This document shows, in pieces, positions 1 to 11,898 of a DNA stretch of 64,000 nucleotides. The first letter of the stretch is position 1. The number at the start of each line of letters is the position of its first letter. Made by a program: the position numbers and the translations under genes. This stretch comes from Diadophis punctatus similis (Eukaryota; Chordata; Lepidosauria; Squamata; Dipsadidae), in NCBI GenBank assembly GCA_023053685.1, contig JALIGW010000010.1, positions 10,325,919 through 10,389,918 of the forward strand, in the 5' to 3' direction. A model generated the notes under the pieces. The model had not been told where the DNA came from and searched no databases. It saw nothing but the letters and a program-made list of their open reading frames with translations.

Positions 1-1452
1 TTTTACAACAACCAATAGGAAAAAGAAAAAGAAAAAAAAATATGTTATCTTCGTTATACAAAACCTATTATTTTGTTGTATTTTTGCAATTCATCCAATT
101 GTAAAAATTTTCCCAAATTTTATAAAAATCTGTTTCTTCTTTATCTTTTATTTGCATGGTTAGCCTATTCATTTCAGCACATTCAAATATTTTATTTATA
201 ACCATTAAGTTGGTTGGAACTCCTTCTTTTCTCCACATTTGAGCATAAGTGATCCTTGCCGCTGTTAATATGTGTATCATCAAGTATTGGTTGTTTTTAT
301 TTATTTTTTCATCCATAATGCCTAAGAGGAATGTTTCTGGTTTTAATTCTACTTTTTGTGATAACATTTCTGTCAACCATTTCCGAATTCTTCTCCAATA
401 GATCCTGGCCTCTGGACACGTCCACCACATATGGTAGTACGTGCCCAGTTCTTTTTTGCATTTCCAGCATTTTGCTGATGATTTGGAAGAGCTTTTTGCC
501 AATCTTGTCAGAGATAGATGCCATCGGTAGAACATTTTATATGCATTTTCTTTGTACGATGCAGACATGGTTAGTTTGAAATTCCATTCCCAAATTTTCT
601 CTCATCGGTCCAAATCAATTGAATATCCAAAATTTTGTGCCCATTTTACCATCACCTCCTTAACTTTTTCTTCCTCCATCTTAGATTTTAATAAACAATT
701 GTATAGTTTTGAAATCATTTTTACATCCAGTCCCAGTAAGATTTTATCCAATTCCTGGTATTTGTTTTGAAAGCCAAATTGTAATAAATCATTTTTTATA
801 TTTAGTTTGAATTTGCAAGTAAGTCCATCATTCTATATTTATATCAATCAAAGCCAAATCTTCTCTCATTTTTAAGTTATTTTGATTGTCCAATAATTGA
901 TTATAAGTAATCTTTTTATCCAAATTAAATAAATTAGGGTATGCTGTGGCCTCCATCGGAGATATCCATTTCGGGGTTTGAGAATAATATTTTCTAATTC
1001 CTTTCCAGTCTTCTATTAATGTCCCTCTAATATGATGTTTCTGGAAGTAAGTGGGTATTTTATTGCCCTCATTGCACAGATAATTGTGCCACCCCAGTTG
1101 TAAGTCATGGCCCTCAATAGTTAATATTCTTTTATTTGTCAAATTTATCCAGTCTTTGATCCACATTGCTACTGCCGCTTGATGGTATATTTTCCAGTCA
1201 GGGAGTCCAAATCCTCCCTGTTTCCTTTTGTCTTGTAATAATTTATATTTTATTCTCGGTTTCTTACCATTCCAAATAAAGTTCCGAATTGATTTGTCTA
1301 ATTCCATATAGAAGGTATTTCCAATTTTTATTGGGGCTACTTGTAAAAGGTAAAGAATTTTGGGTAAAATGTTCATTTTGATAGCTGATATTCTGCCAAT
1401 GAGTGATATTTGTAATTTGGACCAATTTATCAAATCTTTTTGTATTTGAACG
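1..1452 (-). mobile_element. L1-clade LINE, 5'-truncated 3' end
   Basis: Read on the minus strand, this is the 3' part of an L1-type LINE: the end of the RT region and the C-terminal domain of ORF2p, followed by an A-rich 3' end that leaves the window at base 1. The 5' end joins a Ty3/gypsy fragment near 1452. The gypsy frame can be followed up to a conserved DKNLAR motif, after which L1 sequence starts. This is a normal 5'-truncated insertion into an older LTR element. Confidence 0.85.
68..1452 (-). pseudogene. L1 ORF2p fragment (RT end and C-terminal domain)
   Basis: The product would be the C-terminal part of the L1 endonuclease/reverse transcriptase. The upstream piece (828-1452) holds the L1 signature SLIGRISAIKMNILPK and a GGFGLPDW block. 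The downstream piece (68-568) holds a Cys/His cluster, CX2CX8HX4C, inside a YYHMWWTCP block typical of the L1 ORF2p C-terminus. The two pieces lie in different frames, so there is at least one frameshift between 568 and 828. Endonuclease and RT catalytic motifs are missing through 5' truncation. A closely related but longer copy lies at 33564-35006 on the plus strand. Confidence 0.85.
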
Positions 1453-2332
1453 GGCCAGGTTCTTGTCAACAAAGTCCCACAACATGGCCAATTCGACATG
1501 GAGTAAATGCACCAGACAGGAAGCGGAGCATTGGGGATCAGGTCAATGGGGCAATCATACAGCCGGTGCAGGGGTAATTGGTCCGCTGCCTTCTTGCTGA
1601 ACACATCGGCAAAGTCTGAGAGGTCGGCCGGCAATGAGACGTTGGGAGGCTCTTGTACCAAGCCCGCGCAGACTTGGCGCGTATGGTCCACACACTGCAG
1701 ACTGGGGAATGAAATAAAATTCTGGGACCAGACAATCTGAGGGTCGTGGCTGCACAGCCATGCCAGTCCTAGGTCCAGGAGAAAATGGAGTCCTGACATA
1801 ACATAGAACTGGATGGCCTCCTCATGCCGTCCGATGGTCAAGCGCACCGGTTGCATGATGGCCTTGATCGGACCAGACAGCAATACCCAACCATCGATCG
1901 TCTCAACCATCATTGGAGGATCCACGGGACACAAGGGGACATCTCTATGCAGAGCAAATGCCTTGTCTATGAAATTCGTGGTCACTCCGGAGTCCACCAG
2001 GGCTTGCGCAGGGATCCCTCGGGCCTGGTGGTCGACGAAGACCTTGGTCTCCAGAAGCAAATGCCACGGAGGTCCAGGATCCACAGCAGCCAGGCAGGAG
2101 TCATTCTGTGTGCGTGCCTGACCCAGCTTTTCCACTAGGCCAGACTACGGCCATTTTCCAACAGGGCCGGCTGGGACTGTGAAGCAGGACCAGAAACAGA
2201 GGCCCCATGACCCTTCCTGGGGCAAGAGCAGGCAAAATGGCTGGGCTCCCTGCAGTACAAGCACAACCCCCCTGCCCGATGTCTGTCCTTTTCCGCACCG
2301 GACAAGCGGGGTCTAGCTGCCCCAAAGTCCAT
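1453..2332 (-). pseudogene. sushi-like nucleocapsid knuckle and aspartic protease
   Basis: A CX2CX4HX4C zinc knuckle (CLYCREPSHFACSC) is read around 2200-2280 and would bind genomic RNA. The next frame, starting at 2135, holds the retropepsin motif ALVDSG (DSG near residues 48-50) and the linker to RT (DVFSKKAADQLPLHRLYDCPID). A small frameshift just before DFVDKNLAR moves the open frame into the adjacent L1. The result is a chimeric 435-codon ORF (828-2135) that joins gypsy protease to L1 ORF2p. I read the fusion as accidental. Confidence 0.75.
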
Positions 2333-2483
2333 GGGCTCTTCTCATGGAGCCGGGGCCAACCGAATGACAGGATGAACAGGAGGTGCCTGGGCAACACGTC
2401 TTGGAGCTGGGGCCGGCCAGACGTCAGGAGAAACAGGAAGTGCCTGAGCAGCATGATGAGAGTTCCTCCCCTGCAACCTGGCA

Positions 2484-2945
2484 TCAATCCGCAAAGAGCC
2501 ACACCAGTTCATTCAGCATGGGAGGAATGTCCACTCTCGCCAACTCATCCAAAAGGCTGTCTGATAATCCCTCCTGGAAGGCATCCAGGAGAGCTGCCTC
2601 ATTCCAGGCTGAGTCCTGGCTGAGCAACTCACTAATGTATTCACGGAGTGGTTTCCGGCCTTGCTTCAGGTTCCTTAATTGTCTCGTAGCTGTCTGGGCC
2701 TTTATGGGATCAGCAAACATCTCCTCTAAATGAGCACAAAAACGCCCGAAGTCCTGGAGGAGAGGACTGTTCTGTACTAGCAAAGGTGTGGCCCAACGAG
2801 CTGCAGTGCCAGAAAGCAGGCTGATAATGAACCCCACTTTGTCCTGATCATAGGGGAAATCTTCCGGCCGCAAGGCCATAAACAACTGGTACTGGCCCAG
2901 AAAAGTAGGGAACATAGACTCATCCCCATGTCCCTGTCGCTGCTG
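2484..2945 (-). pseudogene. sushi-like gag capsid fragment
   Basis: About 143 open codons on the minus strand cover the retrotransposon gag capsid core: FLGQYQLFMALRP, then LLSGTAARWATPLL, then LRNLKQGRKPLREYISE. In this family the region assembles the cytoplasmic particle. The N-terminus is lost at the junction with the L2 tail at 2946. The frame breaks downstream, because the zinc knuckle follows in another frame. This is a decayed copy and not a domesticated gag gene: it has no start in a sensible place and no full-length frame. Confidence 0.75.
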
Positions 2946-3016
2946 CCTTATTTATTTATTTATTTATTTATTTTGGTATTCTTATATGCCGCCCAACTCC
3001 CGAAGGACTCAGGGCG
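2946..3016 (-). mobile_element. L2-like LINE 3' tail with (TTTA)n
   Basis: A short (TTTA)n tract followed by the conserved block CTTATATGCCGCCCAACTCC and GGACTCAGGGCGGCG. The same tail occurs at 58497, 61251 and, with variation, at 48741, where it is attached to L2-like ORF2 sequence. The tail lies on the minus strand. Confidence 0.8.
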
Positions 3017-3240
3017 GCGCCTTCCTCACTCGTGCCGCGCCACACCCCATCCCTTGCCCGAAACCCCCAAAGTCCTTCGAAGCATTTTGAAGGGATATGT
3101 TTTGCCTGTGATGAAGGGAACCGATGCTTGCCTCCTGTTCTTCGCAGGCAAAAGCATGTTTTAAAATGCTACCGAAGCCGAAATGGAGGGCTAAAAGGAA
3201 GTTTGCTTCTCAAGCCCTGTGCTCATCTGGGCGTTTCAAT
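3017..3240. other. unassigned segment between two L2 pieces
   Basis: This segment separates the L2 tail from L2 ORF2 sequence. I recognise nothing coding in it. It may be a small nested insertion or diverged LINE 3' sequence. Confidence 0.4.
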
Positions 3241-3854
3241 CTGACATAGGCAGAGGCCACCGAAACCAGCCAGGAGGGGCACGGGTCCAATAAACAGGTG
3301 GAAGAGCTCATCGCACCCACAGCCTTGTCCACGTCATAAGGAGTGGCTGATTCAAATTCTTCCCACAACGATGGACTAAAACTTGCCCCTGTCAACTCAC
3401 TGGGCTCTGTCCAGCCGGAGTCCAGGTTCGACCGAATCTAAGCGACTTTATCCGTCAGAAACTGCGCGAATTCCTCAGCTCTACCTTGCAAGTGTTCCTC
3501 GCTCCCCCCTTTAGCAAGGAGGGAGCGAGTCATCCTACACAAGGCAGCTGGGCGAGAATCTGCGGATGCAATAAGAGCAGAAAAATGGACATGTTTTGCT
3601 GCCCTTATCGCCACTAAATAAGACTTAATAAAAGTTCTTAGAAGTTTTCGGTCAGATTCGGATTTACTGGCTCTCCAGCGTCGCTCCAGATGTCTCTTGT
3701 GGCATTTCATCTCCCGGAGCTCCTCAGTAAACCAAGGAGCTTTCCAGGATCCACTGCCACGGAAACGTCGCAAAATATGCATTCTTTCAACCTGATAAAT
3801 ATGTCTAAGAACTATAGTATCTAACTCTATATATCTTAAGTAACCCTGAACCAA
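3241..3854 (-). pseudogene. L2-like LINE ORF2 fragment (between endonuclease and RT)
   Basis: The minus strand encodes the inter-domain region of an L2-type ORF2p. Recognisable blocks are APWFTEELREMKCHKRHLERRW, then HFSALIASADSRPA, then DVDKAVGAMSSSTCLLDPCPSWLV. The same blocks occur in order at 23940-24400 on the plus strand, which confirms one LINE subfamily. A frameshift or stop splits the copy near 3396-3437. The residues upstream of the tryptophan-rich block do not match that copy, so the insertion or alignment edge is near 3790. Confidence 0.8.
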
Positions 3855-4367
3855 TGTTCATGTTCTTTCTCTATGGCAATCAATTATCAATACAGCGCTC
3901 AATAATACCCCTAAATAATACAATAATATGTAACTAGTTTATGCATAACACTGCCTATCTCATATTGCCTTTGCAAATTGATAGCATGGTCACAATCGTT
4001 ATATGTATGTACACTTCTAGCTAATACAACTAATAATATAGAACTGACAAAATACAGGAAGGCAAACCAAATTATCTTAGTTGCAAATTACTCATTTGCA
4101 ACATTTCTTAGCTACAGTAAAAGTTAGTAACAAAACATTCTAAAATTGTATAATATTAAGCCTGGGTGGGAGGTGCTTCCAGAACTATTGAAGATAGCTG
4201 AGTGGTAGAAAATTCTCAGCACATCTTTGTTTTCCTATAGAATGATAGCTATTCAATATGGATAGCTTTAGAAAAAGACTAAAAAATCATGGTGGACACA
4301 GCTGTGCCTGGTTAGGTGTGATAATACTATTTCTAGTAGCAAAGGCAATACAGTTCTTGGAACTATG
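3855..4367. other. unassigned AT-rich sequence
   Basis: I see no coding signal, LTR end or known repeat. It separates an L2 fragment from the truncated integrase end of chromovirus copy A. Confidence 0.5.
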
Positions 4368-6990
4368 CTAATTCATCTTTCATCACGCAGCTGGATTTGT
4401 GGTTCAAAACCCATTCATCGTTGACTAATGCTTGTTTAAATGCATGAGTGATGTCTGCGTCCCTCAATGCGTCTTTTCCTCCTTCGGACCTGGTGATTAC
4501 TTTGGCTGCCAATTGATTTGTTTGTACTATGGGTTTAAATACCTCTGATTTCACACAGTTATATTGTGGCTTTCTGGATAGTGCATCTGCCAGAAAGTTT
4601 TTCCCCCCAGGGATAAATTTAAGAGTAAACTCGAACCGTTTGAAGTATTGCGCCCAATGAACCTGTTTAGGAGACAGTTTCCTTGGTGTCTTTAAGGCTT
4701 CTAAGTTTTTGTGGTCAGTCCAGACCTCAAAAAGGATCTTACTTCCTTCTAAGAATTGTCTCCAAGTTAAAAGTGCCCATCGCACCGCGTAAGCCTCTTT
4801 TTCCCAGATCGCCCACCTTTGTTCAGTTTCACTTAGTTTCCTGGATGTATATGCACATGGCTGTAGCTGTCCTTGCTCATTGCTCTGGAGTAGGATTGCC
4901 CCTATTGCCACATCGCTAGAATCAGCTTGTATTATGAAGGGTTTTTCTGGGTCTGGGTGCTTCAAAATTGGTTCTGTTGAAAACAGCCGTTTTAGTTTCT
5001 CAAACGCTGCCTGGCATTCCATTGTCCAATTCACGGGCTGTCTCGGTTTAGGGTCTCCCTCCCCCTTTGTTCTTAGCAGTTTTGTGATGGGCAGGGCAAT
5101 TTGAGCAAACGCGGGGATAAATTGGCGATAGAAGTTTGCAAACCCCAGGAAGCTTTGCAGCTGTTTGCGTGTGCGAGGCGTTTCCCAATCGAGTACTGCC
5201 TGTACTTTTTGAGGATCCATTTCTATGCCCTGGTGTGAAATACGGTACCCCAAGTAATCAATTTTTTCTCGGTAGAATTCACATTTTGAGAGTTTGGCAT
5301 AAAGTTTTGCCTCGCGGAGTTTGCTCAGCAATGCCCTCACCAATTTAACATGTTCAGCCTCAGTCTCTGAGTATAATAGAATATCATCTAAATAAACGAG
5401 AACCCCTTTGTATAAGTGTTCCCGTAACACATCGTTAATTAATTGCATAAACACTGCAGGTGCCCCTTGTAGCCCAAAAGGGAGCACTTTGAATTGGTAA
5501 CATCCCAGGGGGGTGTTGAATGCCGTTTTCCATTCATCCCCCTCCTTAATTCTGATTCGGTAGTAAGCCTCCCTGATGTCTAGTTTGGAGAAGATTTTCC
5601 CTTTTTTGAGGTGGGCCAGCATGTCTTTCATCAGGGGGAGGGGATACATGTTTTCAACACTTATCGAGTTTAGGTTTCTGAAGTCAACACATAAGCGTTT
5701 TGTGCCATCTTTCTTCTCTCTAAATAGCACCGGGGCTGCTATCTTTGGTCTGGCTGGTTCAATGAAACCCCTTGCTAGGTTTTTCTCAATGAAAGCACTC
5801 AGTTCCTCTAACTCCCCCGGTGACATGCTATACATTTTTGGTTTAGGTAGTTTAGCCCCGGGTAAGATTTCTATTGCGCAGTCGGATGCGCGATGCGGGG
5901 GAAGTTCATCTGACGCTGCCTCGCTAAAGACTTCTGCCAGGTCTTTGTATTCCTTGGGTATGCTGTCTGTTTCCACGCTATGACCAGGCATGGCTGTTTC
6001 CCTGCGTTCAGCCCCTTCAGTTTCTATCTGTGGGTCCTCCGCAGTAGTTACGTGCATTTGGAATTTTATGGTGCCTTGCTCCCAATTTATTTTTGGATCC
6101 CACTTTTTTAGCCATGCGAGTCCCAAGACTAGTGGCCATTCCATGCCAGGTGCTACTATAAACGTAAGTTTCTCTTCGTGGTTGTCAATGCCTATTTTCA
6201 GGGGTTCCGTGGCAAAAGCAGCCGGCTCCCCCCCTGCTATAGACCCATCCAATTGGCAAAATGCGATGGGATTTCTCAGCTTTCTCACTGTGATTCCCAG
6301 TTCCCTGATTAGGGTTGGGCTGATTAAGCAATGGGTGCATCCTGAGTCTACTAAAGCGGAGATATTTTTTCCCCCCTCTTGGTTAGGGATAAATAGTCTG
6401 AGCGGGAGGGTGAGTGGTTCAATTGGTTTGCTTACCAGTGCTTCATCCTCTGGATCGCTCTCGAACGCGGCTGGATCTTCCCTTTGAAATACCGGGGTGT
6501 TGTTTTCAGCAGGAGGAGGGGGTGGTGGTCCCGTCATCTCGCTGTTCCTCAAGGCTGTTTCCCTCCCCCGCTGGATGGGTCTCGTTGGTCTCTCCCCCGT
6601 TTGGCGTTCGGGTTTCTGGGTGGGTGTTTGGGGCCAGCATTCGGGTGCTCGGTGTCCCTCCTTCCCGCATTTGTAACAGATTGGAGGTTTAGGGGAAAAG
6701 CCCTGTTGCCTTTTGAAGGGTTCTTTCCTCCATTGGGGTGGGGATTTCTTCCATGCTCTCCCCGTACGGTACTGATTCCTAGCCATATCAATCTCCGCTT
6801 CTTCAGCGGTGAGGTACCACTCATGCAGGTGATTCGGTGCACCCCTAGCCACGCAGGCATTATACAGATCGTCACTCAGTCCATCCTTAAAACAGCTTAC
6901 CAGGATGTCTTCTGGCCAGTTTAGCCGACATGCGAGGTCCTGGAATTCTTCAGTGTACTCCGCCACTGGTCGTCGTCCCTGTTTCACCAC
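4363..6990 (-). pseudogene. chromovirus gag-pol: knuckle, protease, RT, RNase H
   Basis: An 875-codon uninterrupted frame. It starts in the gag C-terminus and passes through a CX2CX4HX4C zinc knuckle (residues 105-118) and the retropepsin motif ALVDSG (212-217). RT follows, with a first Asp in FSKLDIREAYY (471) and the catalytic YLDD (533-536). RNase H carries Asp690, Glu732, Asp759 and the ADALSRKP block (801-808). It ends at the integrase N-terminus because the element is truncated at 4368. Gag and protease share one frame with no stop or shift between them, as in Tf1. It cannot act alone, since integrase is missing. Confidence 0.92.
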
Positions 6991-7041
6991 CTTAATACGG
7001 TTGCGTGCTTTGCGGTCTGCCAGCGGGTCCTCGAATCGTCG

Positions 7042-7810
7042 TCATAGGGCTGTCATGAATTGGTTGAAGTTGCGCAGTTCGGGTGCGTCGTCGTTATGTA
7101 GGGTTACCATCCATCTGGCCGCGGCTCCTTCCAGGGCTAAGGTAACTGCTCGCACCCAATATCCCTGGGTTTGGAACTCACGTCCATATTCTTGCATATA
7201 GGTGAGCACATGTGCTACGAAAAATCCCAATTGTTGTGGGGCCCCATCAAATTTCACCCCCAGGGGGGGAGTTTTCCTTTCTAGTTGTGGAGTTTGGAGT
7301 TGGTTAGGAAGTGGTGCCGCTGCGTGTGCTGCCCTGGGGGGGGTTGTTGGGTTTCCTGCCGCGTCCTCCATCTGCACGCCTGCTCCCCAGATGTTGTTGC
7401 CACCCCCAGTTTCCTCAGCGGTTGCTGTGCTCCCAGCGCTCGTTGTCCGTCGTTCTGGGGTCCCTCGGATGTTGAGATTTTCTAATGTTTCCATCACCAG
7501 CTGGGACAGGTATCTCTTCAACCTCCCCTCCCTTAGAGGCGCTTCGGTGGGTTCTTCCTGATCCATGGCCGCTTCTAGCTCTAATTCCCAACGGGGCTTC
7601 CGATCCCCCCGATTAAGGGTGACACCTCTGGTTCTGCCATCCCAGCTGTCTTTTTTCCCAATGCCGATAGACCAGCGGGGCTTTCCAGAGGTCTCGAAAT
7701 CTCCCTCAGCCTCTTTGCTGGGAAGTGCGGGACAGGCTTCCGCCCGGGGGGTGATTGGTGTCTCCCCCCAGCATTCAATTTCTTCCTGCTCCCGGTTTTT
7801 TTTTGGTCAT
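7042..7810 (-). pseudogene. chromovirus gag N-terminal half, copy A
   Basis: This is the matrix/capsid part of gag. The start matches the ATG used in copy B at 28272, but an A-run just after the ATG shifts the frame. The main frame then runs from about 7566 to 7042. It includes LKRYLSQLVMETLENLNIRG near its start and the capsid block FDGAPQQLGFFVAHVLTYM ... ARWMVTLHNDDAPELRNFNQF. It stops at a single TGA (7042-7044) where copy B has CGA, a CpG-type transition. Beyond that stop the same frame continues into the 875-codon gag-pol frame. Confidence 0.85.
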
Positions 7811-7865
7811 GATTGCCCGGTCCCCTCAGTAGAGCGAAGTTACTCTCTGGGTTGACCGATTTTGC

Positions 7866-7877
7866 AGACCTTGCTTT
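7866..7877 (-). promoter_or_regulatory. putative self-priming site of copy A
   Basis: Just downstream of the 5' LTR the minus strand reads AAAGCAAGGTCT. This is perfectly complementary over 12 bases to AGACCTTGCTTT inside the LTR (7988-7999). No TGG that would match a tRNA 3' end follows the LTR. Tf1/sushi-group elements are known to prime reverse transcription from their own mRNA 5' end, so I infer the same here. Confidence 0.65.
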
Positions 7878-7878
7878 C

Positions 7879-8308
7879 TGTAAGGATTGTCTTCCAGCCA
7901 CAAATAAGGTACGAACTTCTGAGACCAGTCAAGGGTTTTCAAAAGGATTCCCTTTATTTTTGCATCTGTATACAACCATTTCAAATCAAAGCAAGGTCTA
8001 ACATGCCCTCAGGCAAGACAAGTCTTTTAAACTTAACACCCCACCCCATTCCGCATAATGAATACACAAATGTTTGACAGATGGATCCGCTTCTCAGACC
8101 CGTTCTTCCTATCAATTACCCCCCATAAAACATTCTCTTAAGATGAAGAGGCTCCCATGTGTCTGGGATCCGGATACCCCCCCATAAACCCTTATCTTAA
8201 GATGAAAAAGCTCTCAGGTGCCTTGGATCCGGATATGTGTAACCTTTTGATCAAACAGAGCCAGAAACCCCCCTTTTCCTTCTGAATGACAGAGTTTGGA
8301 CTCTGACA
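7879..8308 (-). repeat. 5' LTR of chromovirus copy A
   Basis: The LTR is about 430 bp, starting TGTCAG and ending CTTACA when read on the minus strand. It aligns along its length with the copy B and D LTRs, and it contains an AATAAA signal shortly before its end. The sequence AGACCTTGCTTT in the LTR (7988-7999 on the plus axis) pairs with the bases just past the LTR. Confidence 0.88.
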
Positions 8309-9017
8309 AGATTGTTTGCATTCAATCCATTCTATGGACTATCCAAGGACACTTGATTAAGTAATATGAAAATATTGGCATGCATGTTTTTGCCTGCTTT
8401 CAGCTGGTTTTGTCTTGTATTCTGATTCTTTCAATTAGTGGTAGAACAAAATGCCCCAAAATTTAATTATTATTTTATGCTTCCTTAGGTTAGGTGTTTG
8501 CCTTCCAGCTCCAGCTGACTCAAATCAGCAGCTTTTTATCCAGCTATACTTAGCAAAAGACACACTTCCCAGTCCTGTTATGCTTAATTTCCTAGGTTAA
8601 TATTTCCTCTTCAGCTGGGATGGTAGCTATGCAGGAATGAGAGAGCTGAGCATTTAAACAAAAACTGAGGTAAAGTGATAAATTTACTATTTTGACTATG
8701 CAGAAGCGTAGGGAACATTTAAAGGATGTCTTTAAGCTACTAAAATATAGATCACCCTTTAAAAGTATTTTATTGGGTTTCTCAAAAGCTAGATTCTTTC
8801 ATATGGATTTACTTTGTCCCCTTTCAGGTTCAAACTATAGGGAACACTTACAGATCCTTGGTTCTAAAATCATTTTTATTTCTAATTACACAATGAAGGA
8901 TGGGGTTTCAATCATATTATAAAAAGCAGCACATTGATAAATTCACTACTTCCCCCCTCACTTCCCTGCGGCTTTTCATTTGTATGCAAAATACAGTATA
9001 TGCCCACCCTGAATTCC
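8309..9017. other. unassigned flank between copy A and hAT1
   Basis: AT-rich sequence with no supported coding region. Two short open frames (8692-8922, 8900-9091) have no recognisable motif. Confidence 0.5.
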
Positions 9018-9251
9018 CTCTAGGGCAGTGGTTCCCAAAGGGGGCAGTACCGCCCCCCAGGGGGCGGTGGGAACCCTTAGGGGGGCGGTGAGAGGTAAGG
9101 GTGGCAACAGGGGGGCGGTGAGAGGGTCCAGGGGGGCGGTAGGTGGTTTGCCGGTCCTGTCCCCGTGCCGCCACCCATGTCCACCCAATCGCCCGCTGCC
9201 GCTTTTCCCGCCACTCTTTTCCCGGCGGGGACTGGGCATCTTACTGGACTT

Positions 9252-9535
9252 TTAACAGCTCCGTGTATCTGTCGTCTGGTCTCTTTGCACTGGTCTCCAA
9301 CCTTGGCAACTTTAAGACTTGTGGACTTCAACTCCCAGCAAAGCTGGCTGAGGAATTCTGGGAGTTGAAGTCCACAAGTCTTAAAGTTGCCAAGATTGGA
9401 GACCCCTGGAAAGCTTGCAAAATACAGAAACTCTTCTCACGAGGGGGAGCAATTAACAACTCGCAGTGAGAAGAGTTTCTGTATTTTGCAAGCTTTTTTC
9501 CCTAGAGACAGCCGACAGAAACACGGAGCTGTTAA
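9252..9535. repeat. set of nested palindromes inside hAT1
   Basis: The outer arms TTAACAGCTCCGTGT (9252) and its complement (9521-9535) enclose two more inverted repeats. The first (about 9292-9406) contains TGGACTTCAACTCCCAG and its complement. The second (about 9410-9497) has arms reading AAGCTTGCAAAATACAGAAA and its complement. The first is the common squamate foldback that also occurs at 59925-60060. Confidence 0.8.
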
Positions 9536-9765
9536 ACCTGTAAGACACGGGATTGGGGGGGTGCGGGCAGGGGCTGGGTTGGGGGGGTGGGTTGGGGGGG
9601 CGGGAGGAGGAGGAGGAGGGAGACCTTGTGGGGAAATCGCAGCTGCCTCTTTTCCGCTCCTTCGGCCAAGAGGCACCGCGGCCGGAAAGTCGGTCCAGAA
9701 AGAGGGCAGCGATGGTGGGGGAGATCGGGAACAGTTGCCCGCCAGAGTTTCTGCCGCCTTCGCCT

Positions 9766-10272
9766 GCCTCCCTTTCCTTTCCTTTCCTTTCCTTTCCTTT
9801 CCTTTCCTTTCCTTTCCTTTCCTTTCCTTTCCTTTCCTTTCCTTTCCTTCCCTTCCTTCCTCCCGCCCTTCCCTTTTTCCTTCCTATTTCCCTTCCCTTC
9901 CTTCCCTCTTTTTCCTTCCTCCATTCCTTCCCTTCCCTTTCCTTCCTTCTGTCTCTTTCCCTTCCTTCCCTCCTTCCCTTTCCTTCCCCCTCCTTTTCCT
10001 TCCTACTTTCCTTCCTTCCCTTTCCTTCCCCCTTTTTCCTTCCTACTTCCCTTCCCTTCCTTCCTCCTTCCCTTCCTTTTCCTCCCTCCCTCTCCTTTTC
10101 ACCTTTAATTTCCCTCCCTCTCTTTCCTTCCTACTTTCTTTCCTCCCTCCCTCCTTTCCTCCCTCCCTCCCTTCCTCCTTCCATTTCCTTCCCTCTCATT
10201 CCTTCCTTTTCTTTCTCTTTCCTTTCCTTTCTTTTCCTTCCTTTCTTCCCTCCCTCCCTCTATTTTTCTCTC
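9766..10272. repeat. (CCTTT)n and degenerate pyrimidine tract
   Basis: An almost pure (CCTTT)n run to about 9850 is followed by imperfect CCTTC/CCCTT repeats to about 10272. The long Ser/Phe/Leu/Pro open frames here, and their Lys/Arg/Glu antisense frames, are microsatellite artefacts. Confidence 0.9.
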
Positions 10273-11141
10273 CCAAACAACTCCAAGTTAAATCCTCCCC
10301 TTGGCCATTGTGTGTACATGTGTGTCTCATCTTCTAAAAATCATAACTCCCCACCCCACCCCAAACACCCAATACCATCCCCTTCTCCATCCCACTGATG
10401 ATCCCAGGTGCCCAACCTCCTGCGCCCCCCCGCAACCTCTCCGCATGCCCGTCTCATGATGTGGCCTTCAGCCTCGCCTCCTCTGCCCACCTAACACACT
10501 GGTCTCATTCGTCCCTGTGATGCCATCTTCCCCTGCCCCCGGATGGATAGCAATTTAGGCAGGCACGACACACCACCAGGTGAGGAGGGGGCTTTCTAGC
10601 TGTGCCTGTTGGGTACAGGAGTCCCCCCCTCCACCCGGCCTCTGTGCCAAGGAAGGCAATTTGGAGGGTGCCAGCACTTCCCACGGGGGAGGGGGTGTAT
10701 TTCCAGGAAGCCCCTTGAATGTGCCAGTGTGGGGGGAGGGGGAGAAGACCCTCCCCCATGTGCATCTGTCCCACCCACCCCCTCCATTGACCACTTCTGC
10801 AGTTTTCTTTCCTTTCCAGGCTCTGTTTGGTCATCCAGTTGAGCCAGCCTTGGCGAGGAACCAAAATGGCTTGTGTGTTTGTTTGTTTGTTTTTGCAACC
10901 AAATACAAACCATGTTTGGGGGAACCGGTTTCAAAACGTCCCAGTTTCCCAAACCTGGACGTTTTCGGCCACGCACGCACACACACACTCACACACACCC
11001 AGTGGCTCAATGTGGGATAGATTTCCCACCCACCTTCAGCCCCTCTTTTCAAACACGCCCCTCTTCCTCGCAGACAGAAGCACATTTTAAATTGCCATAG
11101 GCAGAGCCCAGAGGAGGCAATGTAGTCCCGCGGTGTGTGCG

Positions 11142-11898
<757 letters not shown>

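Larger units (their letters stand above)
1453..2945 (-). mobile_element. Ty3/gypsy sushi-like retrotransposon fragment (copy F)
   Basis: This internal fragment carries, in minus-strand order, gag capsid, a zinc knuckle, an aspartic protease and the first residues before RT. The L2 tail at 2946 cuts it on the gag side and an L1 insertion cuts it on the pol side, so no LTR remains. The capsid block (FLGQYQLFMALRP ... LLSGTAARWA) resembles the sushi-ichi gag family, which also gave rise to mammalian PEG10/RTL genes. It is clearly diverged from the chromovirus copies A to D elsewhere in the window. Confidence 0.8.
4368..8308 (-). mobile_element. Ty3/gypsy chromovirus copy A, 3'-truncated
   Basis: This minus-strand element keeps its 5' LTR (7879-8308), gag, protease, RT and RNase H. 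It ends abruptly at the start of integrase near 4368, so integrase, chromodomain and 3' LTR are missing. Copy B (27820-33482) is the same family and supplies the full order. The coding region is well preserved, with one frameshift near the gag start and one nonsense codon in gag, so the insertion is fairly young. Truncation must have happened after integration, because LTR elements insert as complete units. Confidence 0.9.

Noticed and set aside
2484..2915. A domesticated gag gene of the PEG10/RTL type
   Set aside because: The frame is partial, cut by an L2 tail, and followed by a frameshifted knuckle and protease, so it is a decayed retrotransposon.
9387..10337. 316-codon open frame rich in Ser, Phe, Leu and Pro
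   Set aside because: It is the translation of (CCTTT)n and related pyrimidine repeats and has no real domain.
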